Shown here: positions 1 to 7,973 of the stretch, piece after piece
Numbering within the stretch: position 1 is the stretch's first letter
Layout: each line of letters opens with the position of its first letter
Source: Mesorhizobium temperatum
Lineage (GTDB): Bacteria > Pseudomonadota > Alphaproteobacteria > Rhizobiales > Rhizobiaceae
Direction: 5' to 3'
Assembly: GCF_002284575.1 (NCBI RefSeq)
Contig: NZ_NPKJ01000019.1
Location: 248,001-312,000 of the forward strand
Length of the DNA stretch: 64,000 bases
Translations under genes and position numbers: made by a program
Notes under the pieces: generated by a model
What the model was told of the DNA's origin: nothing
Databases searched by the model: none
What the model saw: the letters and a program-made list of their open reading frames with translations, nothing else

Positions 1-69
1 TGTTCGATGTCCGGCCTGAAGCGCGGTGTTCGCGCCGCTATGCGATCCGGCCGCTGGGACAATGAGACG

Positions 70-771
70 ATGGACCTGCTTCGACCAAAGACACGGGACG
101 GCAAGCCGGCGATGCGCTGGTTTCCGGTCTATGCCGGCCTGCGCGACGCCATCGTCAGCCACCGCCTCGCACCGGGCACAAAACTACCCGAGGACGAACT
201 CGCCTCGATCTATTCGGTGAGCCGCGCGGTGATACGCGCGGCGCTGCAGGCGCTGTCGCATGACCGCTTGGCCCGGCTCGAGCCGAACCGCGGCGCGTTC
301 GTCGCCCAGCCGACTAAGCAGGAAGCGCGCGAGGTGTTCGAAGCGCGGGCGCTGATCGAGCCCAAGGTCGCGGCGCTTGCCGCCGACGTGGCAAAGCCGG
401 CCGAGATCGCGCAACTGCGGCTTCATCTCGAAAAAGAGCATGAGGCCCTGCATGCCGGCCGCGACAGCGACGCCATCATGCTGTCGGCAAAATTCCACGT
501 CGGGATCGCCGAAATCGCCGGCCATTCGATCCTAACCGGCTTCGTCAAAGACCTGCTGTCGCGGTCGTCGCTGATCATCGCGCTTTACTGGCGCCGCCGC
601 GACACCACCTGCGAAAGCCAGGCCCATCACGCCCTTGTCGATGCCATCGAAAAACACGACGCAAAAGACGCGTCCGACCTGATGCGAAGTCATCTCGTCG
701 ACCTGCTGTCGGGCCTTGATCTGTCGCTTGGCGAGAAGAAGCCCGAGAGCCTGTCGGACATCTTGCGCTGA
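70..771 (+). CDS. GntR family transcriptional regulator (FadR/FCD type)
   Basis: This is a DNA-binding regulator of about 233 residues. An N-terminal winged helix-turn-helix (roughly residues 15-80, containing 'LPEDELASIYSVSRAVIRAAL') is followed by an all-helical FCD ligand-binding domain. The FCD part shows the EARALIEP segment and metal-ligand-type histidines in 'KFHVGIAEIAGH' and near the C terminus ('RSHL'). FCD regulators usually respond to small organic acids. The frame is open further upstream, to base 7; I chose the ATG at 70 because it gives the usual family length, but no strong ribosome binding site decides it. The target is unknown because the upstream neighbour lies outside the window. 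Confidence 0.85.
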   Translation: MDLLRPKTRDGKPAMRWFPVYAGLRDAIVSHRLAPGTKLPEDELASIYSVSRAVIRAALQALSHDRLARLEPNRGAFVAQPTKQEAREVFEARALIEPKVAALAADVAKPAEIAQLRLHLEKEHEALHAGRDSDAIMLSAKFHVGIAEIAGHSILTGFVKDLLSRSSLIIALYWRRRDTTCESQAHHALVDAIEKHDAKDASDLMRSHLVDLLSGLDLSLGEKKPESLSDILR

Positions 772-1196
772 TCTCCGCTGGCAAACTCTTCGCCGGAGTT
801 CGCCGATGTCCGCGCCATGCTGGGCGTGATTGAAGGCATAGCTTCGGTCCATGACTGCTGCTTCTTCGTTCCTGCCGTCATAACAGTAGCGCTCGTAGAG
901 TTCGCGGCGCTGCCCCTCCAGCCGCCACTGCTGCTGGGCCATAGAGTCAATATCAGTCCCTCCCGCACAACGAGCCGGTAGGGTAACGCGCCCGGATCAG
1001 AGCTTGAAGCGGCAATCCTAAAGCGTGTGTATGCCAACCAACCCGCGACGGAAACAAAGCAAATCGCTACGAAGATCCGCTCACCCACCCCTAACGAGAC
1101 CTCCACTGCTGTGTCGGCGAAAGCCCTGAAATGGCGCAAACACGTCGGCCAGCGTGGTCGTTTGGAAGTCGGCTTTCAGGAAGCGCCAAAGGCACC
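772..1196. other. Gene-poor stretch after the GntR gene
   Basis: About 425 bases without a gene I can support. An open frame on the minus strand (start near 942) begins with a plausible-looking Gln/Arg/Glu-rich segment. It runs antisense into the GntR gene and has no good ribosome binding site, so I do not call it. The stretch ends at the short motif shared with 27.3 kb. Confidence 0.5.
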
Positions 1197-1228
1197 CTCA
1201 ATGACCGGTATCAGGCGCAAAAGCGGAC
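1197..1228. repeat. Short dispersed motif, copy 1
   Basis: The 32-base stretch reads CTCAATGACCGG then TATCAGGCGCAAAAGCGGAC. It matches 27263-27293 with three substitutions and one base length difference. A weaker relative lies at 2505-2527. All copies sit next to decayed mobile-element sequence or gene-free DNA, so this looks like a remnant of a shared element end or of a conserved intergenic segment. Confidence 0.6.
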
Positions 1229-1633
1229 CTAACATAGCAGCGCACTTTGTGCGTGCGCCATTGCGCCGGTACGGGCTGAAGTAGATCAGCAGTGGTCATC
1301 GTGGCTGGTTGGTGCCCGTCGAGCACCGTCTCGACGATTGCCGGAGAAAGCAGCGTCAGTTGTAAGAGACGATTGACGTATGAGGCGCTGATTTTCTCTG
1401 CCTTGGCGATATCCTCGGCGCTCGCGTAGGCGCCCTGCTTCAGCATCTGATGCCAGCGATAGGCGCGGGCAATTGCTTTAACGAGCGTGTTGTCGACGCG
1501 GGGCCGAGCAGAGGCCCATTGTTCCTGGCCAAGCGGCGCGACGATCAGCTTGCGTTCTCCCCGCTTGCGAAAGCGTCAGCGGAACCTCAATGGTGATGAT
1601 GCTTGCGTTGCCGCTGAGCTCAGCATCGGACAT
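1198..1633 (-). pseudogene. Frameshifted recombinase-associated small protein
   Basis: The reading begins with an ATG at 1633 that overlaps the recombinase stop by one base (TGATG), giving MSDAELSGNASIITIEVPLTL. It then has to change frame near 1565-1572 to continue as RKRGERKLIVAPLGQEQW, followed by a helix-turn-helix-like part 'AEDIAKAEKISASYVNRLLQLTLLSP' to a stop at 1198. The total of 436 bases is one more than a multiple of three, in keeping with a single-base indel. From memory, small proteins with these segments follow large serine recombinase genes in rhizobia. The extreme C terminus also looks replaced by unrelated sequence. Confidence 0.6.
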
Positions 1634-2070
1634 CACGCGGCGCTCCTGACATCGTGACGCTGGTTAAGGTCGGCCGCAAGACCGGCCAACCCCTCGGTGC
1701 GCAGGCGCATGGAAAGGCTGTCCATTGTCACGTCCACGCGCTCGACCAGCAGCTGGACAATGCGCGCCTGCTCGGCGGGGAAGAGTTCATTCCAGAGCGG
1801 ATCAAGGTCGAGCAGCGCCGCCCTCACCTCGCTTTCACTGATGCCGGCGTCCGTGAGGCGTGCTGCCTTCCAGGTGGCGACGATGATTTCGGGCGAGCGG
1901 AGGAGGATTCGCAACTGATCAATGACGGCTGCCTCGACCTCGGCCGCTGGCAGGCGCCCAACCGGGCATGCGCCAGCACCGTGCTTCAGTACCGATTGGC
2001 TAACATAGTAGCGGTAGAGCTTGCCTGCCCTGACGCCGCGGCGTGGCGGCAATCTCGTATCGTGAACGCG
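1633..2070 (-). pseudogene. Remnant of a large serine recombinase (C-terminal part)
   Basis: The translation contains the 'GKLYRYYVS' segment of the recombinase zinc-ribbon/C-terminal region, then 'AAEVEAAVIDQLRILLRSPEIIVATW', 'LWNELFPAEQARIVQLLVERVDV' and a C-terminal tail. These are typical of large serine site-specific recombinases of rhizobial islands. The N-terminal catalytic resolvase domain and most of the DNA-binding region are missing. Upstream of about 2070 the frame no longer resembles the family. It is therefore a dead recombinase, and evidence that a mobile element once sat here. Confidence 0.7.
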
Positions 2071-2666
2071 GTTGAAGAAGTGCGAAGCTGGACGGATGAG
2101 CAAGGCCGGCACCCCTTGTCTGATGACGCCAACACCATCAAGAAGCGAAAGGCGGACAAAGTACTCCGCGTGCTGCGGACATACCGTGTGGTTGTCACGA
2201 CGGAGGAGGCCTTCCTGCATTTCGTGAAATCATGGGCCGATTGGATGGGGAGCCTCGACCTCGATCCGCGGCTGGTGATGGCCGCATGAGCGGGCGCTTC
2301 TCCAATTTCGTCATAAAGGCCTTGGTCGACACCATCACCGGAGGCGCCGGCTGCGACAGCGCCGATTGCCGCGCCCCGGGCCCGGTGGCGGCACGGATCG
2401 CACCGCCGAAACCTTCTTCGTGCGGTGCTGCCAGCCTCCGGCGACGGCGACGAGCGGCTCTCCGCACGCGATGTCTGCTTTTGGTGCGCAACCAAATCAC
2501 TCGTATGACCGATATGCGGCGCAAAGCCGCCTGTTGCCTCGGCACTAGTGATATCCGCTTTTGGTGAATGGACAAGATCTTTGTAACGGCCGTCATCGGC
2601 GCAAAGCAGCCATGCCGCCGTCGCGTGTGAGACTCTGCTTCGGGTCACAAGCAGAACAGCAGCCCC
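2071..2666. other. Gene-free junk with element remnants
   Basis: Overlapping open frames on both strands have low-complexity compositions and no recognisable domains. The segment includes TGTCTGCTTTTGGTGCG (from about 2471) and a related 'ATATCCGCTTTTGGTG' near 2551. It also holds 'ATGACCGATATGCGGCGCAAAGC' at 2505-2527, which resembles the motif at 1197. I read it as decayed mobile-element sequence. Confidence 0.45.
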
Positions 2667-3179
2667 CTACGGCTCGTCCCTCTCATCGCGCAAATTAGAC
2701 ACAACGCGGCGGTTCTGCGACCTGCAGGCGGTGTCGGGGCAGTCGCGGACGAGCCTGTCCTTGCCGTAGCCCTTGGCCCACATGCGGTTGCGGTCTATGC
2801 CGCCGGCGGCGAGGTAGTCCATCACCGCATCGGCGCGCTGCTGCGACAGCGCCGTTTCACTTGCGCCGGGATCGTCGGCGAAACCCTGCAGCTTGAGCAG
2901 CCAGCGCGGATGCTTTGCTAACCAGGCGATCTGGGTGTCAAGGGTGGCCTTGGCGACAGAATCGAGCGCGGCCGAACCTTGCGTGAAATAGGTGCGGCGG
3001 CCGACATTGAGGATAAAATCCTCCTCGCTGCCCGGCTGCACGTTCTGGAAGCCGGCAACCTCGGTGTTGGTGATGTCGGGCGTGGAAGGGGCCAGCGTGT
3101 TGCTGGTCGAGCAGGATGCGGCCAGCACCAGCAGGCTGGCGGCGAGCAGCCGGCGCGTGTTTTCAATCATGCGGTTCAT
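2667..3179 (-). CDS. OmpA-family lipoprotein
   Basis: About 170 residues. The N terminus 'RLLAASLLVLAASC' is a lipoprotein signal peptide with a lipobox Cys near residue 23. The C-terminal two thirds is an OmpA-like peptidoglycan-binding domain: 'RTYFTQGSAALDSVAKATLDTQ', 'LKLQGFADDPGASETALSQQRADAVMDYL' and 'NRMWAKGYGKDR'. It resembles Pal but is short and has an unusual D/C-rich end. It probably ties the outer membrane to peptidoglycan. The upstream gene, an L,D-transpeptidase, ends 10 bases before this start, so the two form an envelope operon. The same frame stays open into the neighbour, but that extension is a shadow of the transpeptidase gene. Confidence 0.8.
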   Translation of the reverse strand: MNRMIENTRRLLAASLLVLAASCSTSNTLAPSTPDITNTEVAGFQNVQPGSEEDFILNVGRRTYFTQGSAALDSVAKATLDTQIAWLAKHPRWLLKLQGFADDPGASETALSQQRADAVMDYLAAGGIDRNRMWAKGYGKDRLVRDCPDTACRSQNRRVVSNLRDERDEP

Positions 3180-3189
3180 AAGGCGCCAA

Positions 3190-3849
3190 TCATTCGACAG
3201 TGGTGGAAGCGGGCACCTGGTCGGCGATGTGCGGCAGGACCTGCACCGCGGTGCCGATCGGGCAGCGCTGGTAGAGGTCGATGATGTCTTCCGGGAACAT
3301 GCGGATGCAGCCGCTGGAAGCGTCGGTGCCGATGCTCCATGGCTCCAGCGTGCCATGCAGGCGGTAGCCGGTGTCGGCGCCGTTGCGGTGCAGATAGAGC
3401 GCGCGCGGCCCGAGCGGATTGTTGGACGCGCCGCCTGCGACCATGTGCGGTAGGTCCGGCTTGCGCTTACGCATTTCGGGGGGCGGGACCCATTGCGGCC
3501 ACAGCGCGCGGCGGTCGATCGTCGCGCGGCCGTACCATTTGAAGCCGTCCTTGCCGACGCCGACGCCGTAGCGGATGGCGGTCTTGTTTTCCATGATGAC
3601 GTAGAGGAAGTGGTGGCGGGTATCGACCACGACGGTGCCGACCGGCTCGCTGCTGAAATACTTGACGATCTGGCGATGCCATCTCTTGTCGATCTTGGCG
3701 AAGTTGGTCTTGCGATAGACAAAATTGTTGTCGCTGGCGGTACCGGCGAAAAAGGATTTTGCCGCCGCGGCTTGAGCAATATTGCTGGTTGCACCCACCG
3801 CGACCAGCGCCAGGCCGCCGAGCACGACACCCCTGCGTGATAAAACCAT
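3190..3849 (-). CDS. L,D-transpeptidase (YkuD domain)
   Basis: This enzyme makes 3-3 cross-links or attaches proteins to peptidoglycan in the periplasm. The start at 3849 (MVLSRRGVVLGGLALVAVG) gives a clear signal peptide with a twin Arg. A start 63 bases upstream is possible but would spoil the signal. The catalytic signature is 'HGTLEPWSIGTDASSGCIRM', with the nucleophilic Cys in S-x-G-C-I-R. Upstream conserved parts include 'GTVVVDTRHHFLYVIMENKTAIRYGVGVGKDGF' (read here in overlapping pieces of the domain core). It is co-transcribed with the OmpA-like gene downstream. Confidence 0.88.
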   Translation of the reverse strand: MVLSRRGVVLGGLALVAVGATSNIAQAAAAKSFFAGTASDNNFVYRKTNFAKIDKRWHRQIVKYFSSEPVGTVVVDTRHHFLYVIMENKTAIRYGVGVGKDGFKWYGRATIDRRALWPQWVPPPEMRKRKPDLPHMVAGGASNNPLGPRALYLHRNGADTGYRLHGTLEPWSIGTDASSGCIRMFPEDIIDLYQRCPIGTAVQVLPHIADQVPASTTVE

Positions 3850-4115
3850 CGGCAATATTCCCCCCCATGCCAAAAGCCTTGCGAACCATAGTTGAGAATT
3901 ACTTCGCCTCAAAGTGGAAAATGCTGCGTTGCTTCAGTCCGCCGTGTCCGGCATTCGGCAATTTGGCGGCGAGTGACCGAATTGTGACAATCTTGCCGAG
4001 GACGAACGTCTAACCTAAACCCCATCCAGGACCTTAACCAAATTGGCGCGACTGTTTGGGACCGGGCGTAGTTGCGACATTTGCCCTTTCCGGACGTGTG
4101 AGCGATGCCGTGGGC

Positions 4116-5177
4116 ATGATGCATGCTTTTTTTCGTTCGGTTGCTGCGATGATCGTGATGTCCGGCGTGGCAGGTTGCACCAGCATTTCCTACTACGCAC
4201 AATCCTTGAAGGGTCACGTGGAGATCATGGCGGCGCGCCAGGATGTCGGAGAGCTGATCGACGATCCTTCGACCCCTGGGACATTGCGCGCTCGAATGGC
4301 ATCGGCGAGCGCCATCCGACAGTTTGCGATAGATGAACTAGTGCTGCCGGACAACAATAGCTACCGCAGCTATGTTGACGTTGGTCGGGACGCGGTGACA
4401 TGGGCCATCTTCGCAGCGCCGGAATTCTCGCTGACGCCACGAACATGGTGCTTTCCGGTGTTCGGATGCGTTCCGTACCGAGGATACTTTTCCAAAAGGT
4501 CTGCGATTGAAACCGCTGTCGAACTTCAGAGACAGGGCCTGGACGTCTATGTGACGGGCATCACTGCATATTCCACGCTCGGCTGGTCAAGTGACCCGCT
4601 GCTAAGCACCATGCTCAGCCAAGATGAAGCGGGTCTTGCAGGGCTGGTGTTCCATGAGCTGGCCCACCAGCGCGTCTACATACAGGACGATTCCGCGTTC
4701 AACGAAGCGTTCGCTGCCGCTGTCGAAACAACCGGTGTAAGAAAATGGCTGCGCGCGAATGGGGATACTGCCGGTTTGCGCCGTTACGAAGCCGACCGGA
4801 GGCGCAGAGCTCAATTTCTTGCGCTGGTGTCGCAGATCCGAGACGAGCTAAGGCACGTCTATGACGACAGCGCTACCTCTGAGCAGAAGCGGGCCGCAAA
4901 GATAGCCGCGATCGAACGGCTGCGGATGCGCTACCGAGAGATGCGCGACAGTCGCTGGCGTGGATACCGGGGATACGATGTCTGGTTCGATTCTCCGATT
5001 AACAACGCGAAGCTCGCCGCGACTTCCGTCTACGGCGATCGGGTGGCGACGTTTCTCCGCTTGTTCGATTTGTGTTCGGGCGACTATCCACGATTCTTCG
5101 CGTCGGTTCGACGGATAGGAGCGTTAGACAAATCTGACCGCGCCGAAGCGCTCAAGGCGGCAGATTCATGCGATTGA
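4116..5177 (+). CDS. Lipoprotein aminopeptidase-like metalloprotease (PF10023-type)
   Basis: About 353 residues. The start at 4116 (MMHAFFRSVAAMIVMSGVAGC) gives a lipoprotein signal with the lipobox Cys in 'GVAGC'. The zinc-peptidase motif HELAHQ lies in 'AGLVFHELAHQRVYIQDDSAFNEAFA'; the Glu of NEAFA is likely the third metal ligand. The segment 'YVTGITAYSTLGWSSDPLLSTM' is characteristic of the putative aminopeptidase family. It is probably anchored in the envelope facing the periplasm. Substrates are unknown. The gene stands alone, divergent from the L,D-transpeptidase. Confidence 0.82.
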   Translation: MMHAFFRSVAAMIVMSGVAGCTSISYYAQSLKGHVEIMAARQDVGELIDDPSTPGTLRARMASASAIRQFAIDELVLPDNNSYRSYVDVGRDAVTWAIFAAPEFSLTPRTWCFPVFGCVPYRGYFSKRSAIETAVELQRQGLDVYVTGITAYSTLGWSSDPLLSTMLSQDEAGLAGLVFHELAHQRVYIQDDSAFNEAFAAAVETTGVRKWLRANGDTAGLRRYEADRRRRAQFLALVSQIRDELRHVYDDSATSEQKRAAKIAAIERLRMRYREMRDSRWRGYRGYDVWFDSPINNAKLAATSVYGDRVATFLRLFDLCSGDYPRFFASVRRIGALDKSDRAEALKAADSCD

Positions 5178-5406
5178 GCCGGTCAATCCGAAGGCCAGAA
5201 GCGGCGAATCGGTCGCTGATGTACTCGGCAGCCGGCGCAGGTGATTGAATTGACCATTTGTCGGCCGATTTCCTAGGTACTTTGACGTCGGCGGGGCCGG
5301 AAGTCGCATGTCGGCCTACAGAAGCCAAAGCGGACTTGCCTGAACTCCCCGCGGGATCCTGGACCACAATGATTGCCGGCGGGCCGTGGCGCCTCAGCGT
5401 GCGCCC

Positions 5407-5640
5407 CTACGAGGCCGAAAACCTCACGCTCACGCCGCGCTGCCGAAAATAAGCCTGCATTAGCTTGCGGCCCGAACGGTTGTTCTGCGCCAGCCTGGTC
5501 GGGTCGAACACCGCTTGTTCTATCCCCTCTCGCGTCAGCGCTGCTTTGAGCGCCGCAATATGTGCGTCGATGTCGGCATTGTTCGCCCGGAGCGATGCAT
5601 AGATGCTGTCGGTCGCCTCGGCCACGGTCGGCTCGCTCAC
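5407..5640 (-). CDS. Small protein of unknown function
   Basis: A 77-residue protein I do not recognise. The start is set by a strong ribosome binding site (AAAGGAG) about 8 bases before a GTG at 5640; the longer open frame upstream is not needed. It is acidic and helical in the first half ('EATDSIYASLRANNADIDAHIAALKAAL') and basic in the second half ('RLAQNNRSGRKLMQAYFRQRG'). No membrane segment is visible. Confidence 0.55.
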   Translation of the reverse strand: MSEPTVAEATDSIYASLRANNADIDAHIAALKAALTREGIEQAVFDPTRLAQNNRSGRKLMQAYFRQRGVSVRFSAS

Positions 5641-5736
5641 GGGTGTACTCCTTTGGCTATTCGGGCGGCGGCTTAGCACAGATCAGCGGCTTCGCCGATA
5701 CCGATAAGACGGCTAGATGGGCGGCAACAGTGTTCC

Positions 5737-6573
5737 TTGGGACTTAAAAAGGATGCCGATGACGCGCGGCCTTGGAAGCCAACGGCTCGCCGCTTTCGGG
5801 AAATGGTGTCGCCCGTTGTGAACGGCCGATATGGGCATACTGTCGCCTACCTGCTGGCACGGCTGGCCTCCGATGGGGACGGAGCGGCCATCACCGATGC
5901 CGTGTTCGAGAGCGACCTCGAAGCAATTGGCGCGGCGGCGCTTCGTCAGCGATTGTCGATCGGAGCCTCGGGTTTGGGATTGGGTCTTGCCCGCGGCCTG
6001 ATCGCAGCGGGCACCGTACGTCGCCACCAGAGGACCGCTGTTTACGGCAAGCCGGTCGCAGGACCAGCAGCTGTTCTTGCCGGAAGCTGCTCGCAGGCGA
6101 CCTTGAAACAGATCGCCAACGCCGAGCAGACAATGCCCGTCCTGCGGCTCGATCCGGAAAAGCTTATGAACGGGCGGGACGAGGCACAGCTTGCCCTCGA
6201 TTGGGCGGCCGAGCGGATGGCCCGAACTCCCGTCATCATCGCCAGCAGCTCCAATCCGGATGATGTATCAAGGCTGCAAACTCGCTACGGACGCGACGCG
6301 GTCGGCCAGGTCATTGAACGATCCCTCGCGGCGATTGCCGAAGGCCTGGTGGAACGGGGCGTGCGTCGGCTGATCGTCGCGGGTGGAGAGACATCCGGCG
6401 CAGTGGTTGACCGGCTTGCAATTCCCGCATTTCAACTCGGGCAGGAGATCGTTGCGGGCGTGCCCGTCTTGCACAGTATCGGAAGTCGCCACGGCGACAT
6501 GGTGTTGGCTCTTAAATCTGGAAATTTCGGCGGCGAAAGCTTCTTCGCGGACGCTTTGGCCATTATGGCGTAA
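5737..6573 (+). pseudogene. N-terminally truncated four-carbon acid-sugar kinase (OtnK/DUF1537-like)
   Basis: The C-terminal nucleotide-binding domain is clear: 'VAGPAAVLAGSCSQATLKQI', 'LIVAGGETSGAVVDRL', and near the end 'GSRHGDMVLALKSGNFGGESFF'. Family members are about 420 residues; here only about 250 resemble the family, beginning around 'DGAAITDAVFESDLEAIG'. The substrate-binding N-terminal domain is absent. The sequence before the ATG at 5737 is unrelated and gives no continuation. The usual partner genes (an acid-sugar dehydrogenase and an aldolase) are also missing. Most likely a non-functional fragment left by a deletion. Confidence 0.75.
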
Positions 6574-6988
6574 GCGCCGTGGCGGCTCTGGGCCGGGAGC
6601 GGACTGGCCGCTTCCGGGACGAGGTTACCGACAAGCGGCCATTCCGCTGACGACCCCTTTGCCTTTGCGGAAGTTCGCTCACCCTCGGTCGAACTCACGC
6701 CCATGACCCGAAGCCGTTATCCGCCACACACACGTGTCCGTCCTAAGATCGGTGCAGATCTGCCGGCACCGTTCGGGCAAGATACGACCGCCCACCGTGT
6801 AGGTCCGGAATGGCGCAACCACATCATCACTGCCTAATGGCCGCGTGCAAGTCTGGCCTTCCTAATGTGCGACAGCTTGATGGTTAGCGGGATTGGCGTG
6901 AAATCTCAGCAAAACGCTGCAAGCAATTCCTTTATTGTCGCCGACTCAAGTGTCAAAGTGCGAGCGGCGTAGCTTGCGGGAGGTCCTC
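6574..6988. other. Gene-free stretch between the kinase fragment and methyltransferase
   Basis: About 415 bases in which I see no supported gene. Base composition falls toward the methyltransferase gene, which may mark a junction between segments of different origin. Confidence 0.4.
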
Positions 6989-7735
6989 ATGAGAAGTCTT
7001 CAATCGACGTTGAGACGGATTCAAATCGTGGCCCTTAATCGGACACATGCTGCGACGCTGAGAGGGTTGAGCAAGGTTCGTGAACACAGGCATTGCCCCT
7101 TGTGTGGGTGGACGGGATTCCAATTTTCTGCCGGTAAACCTGGTCCATTCTTCCGGTTTGACGCTCGATGCCCATCATGCTGGTCCGCGGAGCGTCACAG
7201 GCTAGCTTACATCCTTCTGAAGGATTCCCTCCCGGCCAAGATAGATAAAATTCTGCACTTCGCTCCCGAACCAGAGATCCAGAAATGGCTCCAGCGAAGT
7301 TGCACTGAGTACCACACTGCCGATCTTATGGATCCGCAAGTTATGCATAAGGTTGACATTCAAGACATGCCGTTTGAGGACAACACCTACGATCTCATCT
7401 GGTGCTCGCACGTTCTAGAACACGTCCCTGATGACCGAAGGGCTCTGAGCGAAATCAGCCGTATCCTCGCCCCAAACGGCATCGCCGTGATTCAGGTACC
7501 TCTTTGGGGATCTAAAACCATCGAAGGCGACCTCCCAACTTCCGAACGCGTGCGGGTCTACTATCAGGAAGACCACCTTCGCCGTTACGGAATGGATATT
7601 CTGGAGCGGCTTTCTATGGATGGACTTTCTGTCAGCGTCCGCAGTGTTCAAGAACTGGAACTTCAGTTAGTATTGAGGTGCTCACTGAACGACATGGCGA
7701 GCAACGATGTTTTCCTTCTCAGGAAGCTCGCCTGA
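6989..7735 (+). CDS. SAM-dependent methyltransferase with N-terminal zinc ribbon
   Basis: About 248 residues; the start at 6989 has a GGGAGG ribosome binding site. An N-terminal Cys pair set ('HCPLCGW' about residue 33 and 'RCPSCWSAERHR' about residue 60) looks like a zinc ribbon. A class I methyltransferase fold follows: 'ILHFAPEPEI' (SAM loop), 'EYHTADLMDP', and the Methyltransf_11 signature 'NTYDLIWCSHVLEHVPDDRRALSEISRIL'. Proteins of this layout often sit in surface-polysaccharide loci; here it stands alone. It is less GC-rich than its neighbours, which suggests recent acquisition. Confidence 0.78.
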   Translation: MRSLQSTLRRIQIVALNRTHAATLRGLSKVREHRHCPLCGWTGFQFSAGKPGPFFRFDARCPSCWSAERHRLAYILLKDSLPAKIDKILHFAPEPEIQKWLQRSCTEYHTADLMDPQVMHKVDIQDMPFEDNTYDLIWCSHVLEHVPDDRRALSEISRILAPNGIAVIQVPLWGSKTIEGDLPTSERVRVYYQEDHLRRYGMDILERLSMDGLSVSVRSVQELELQLVLRCSLNDMASNDVFLLRKLA

Positions 7736-7973
7736 CATCGCTCGGCTCTTCCAGCCCGCGGTCATACTCGGCGGCGGAGAATCTCATCTTGCTCCAGTCC
7801 CAACGGCAAGCTCCATCAAGGAGTTAAGCTGCTGCCGCTGGTGAGGTCTCAAACTGGCTCAGACAAGAGATTTTGCCGTTTTTCCATGAGCAATGCGCGA
7901 TAACAACCCATCGTACAATGTTAAGCACCTGGGTGAAGCTGTCCCAGTCGACCCACCGTCCCTGCGCAAACCG

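Noticed and set aside
532-942. Minus-strand open frame of 136 codons beginning MAQQQWRLEGQRRELYERY
   Set aside because: It runs antisense into the end of the GntR gene, has no clear ribosome binding site, and only its first third looks protein-like.
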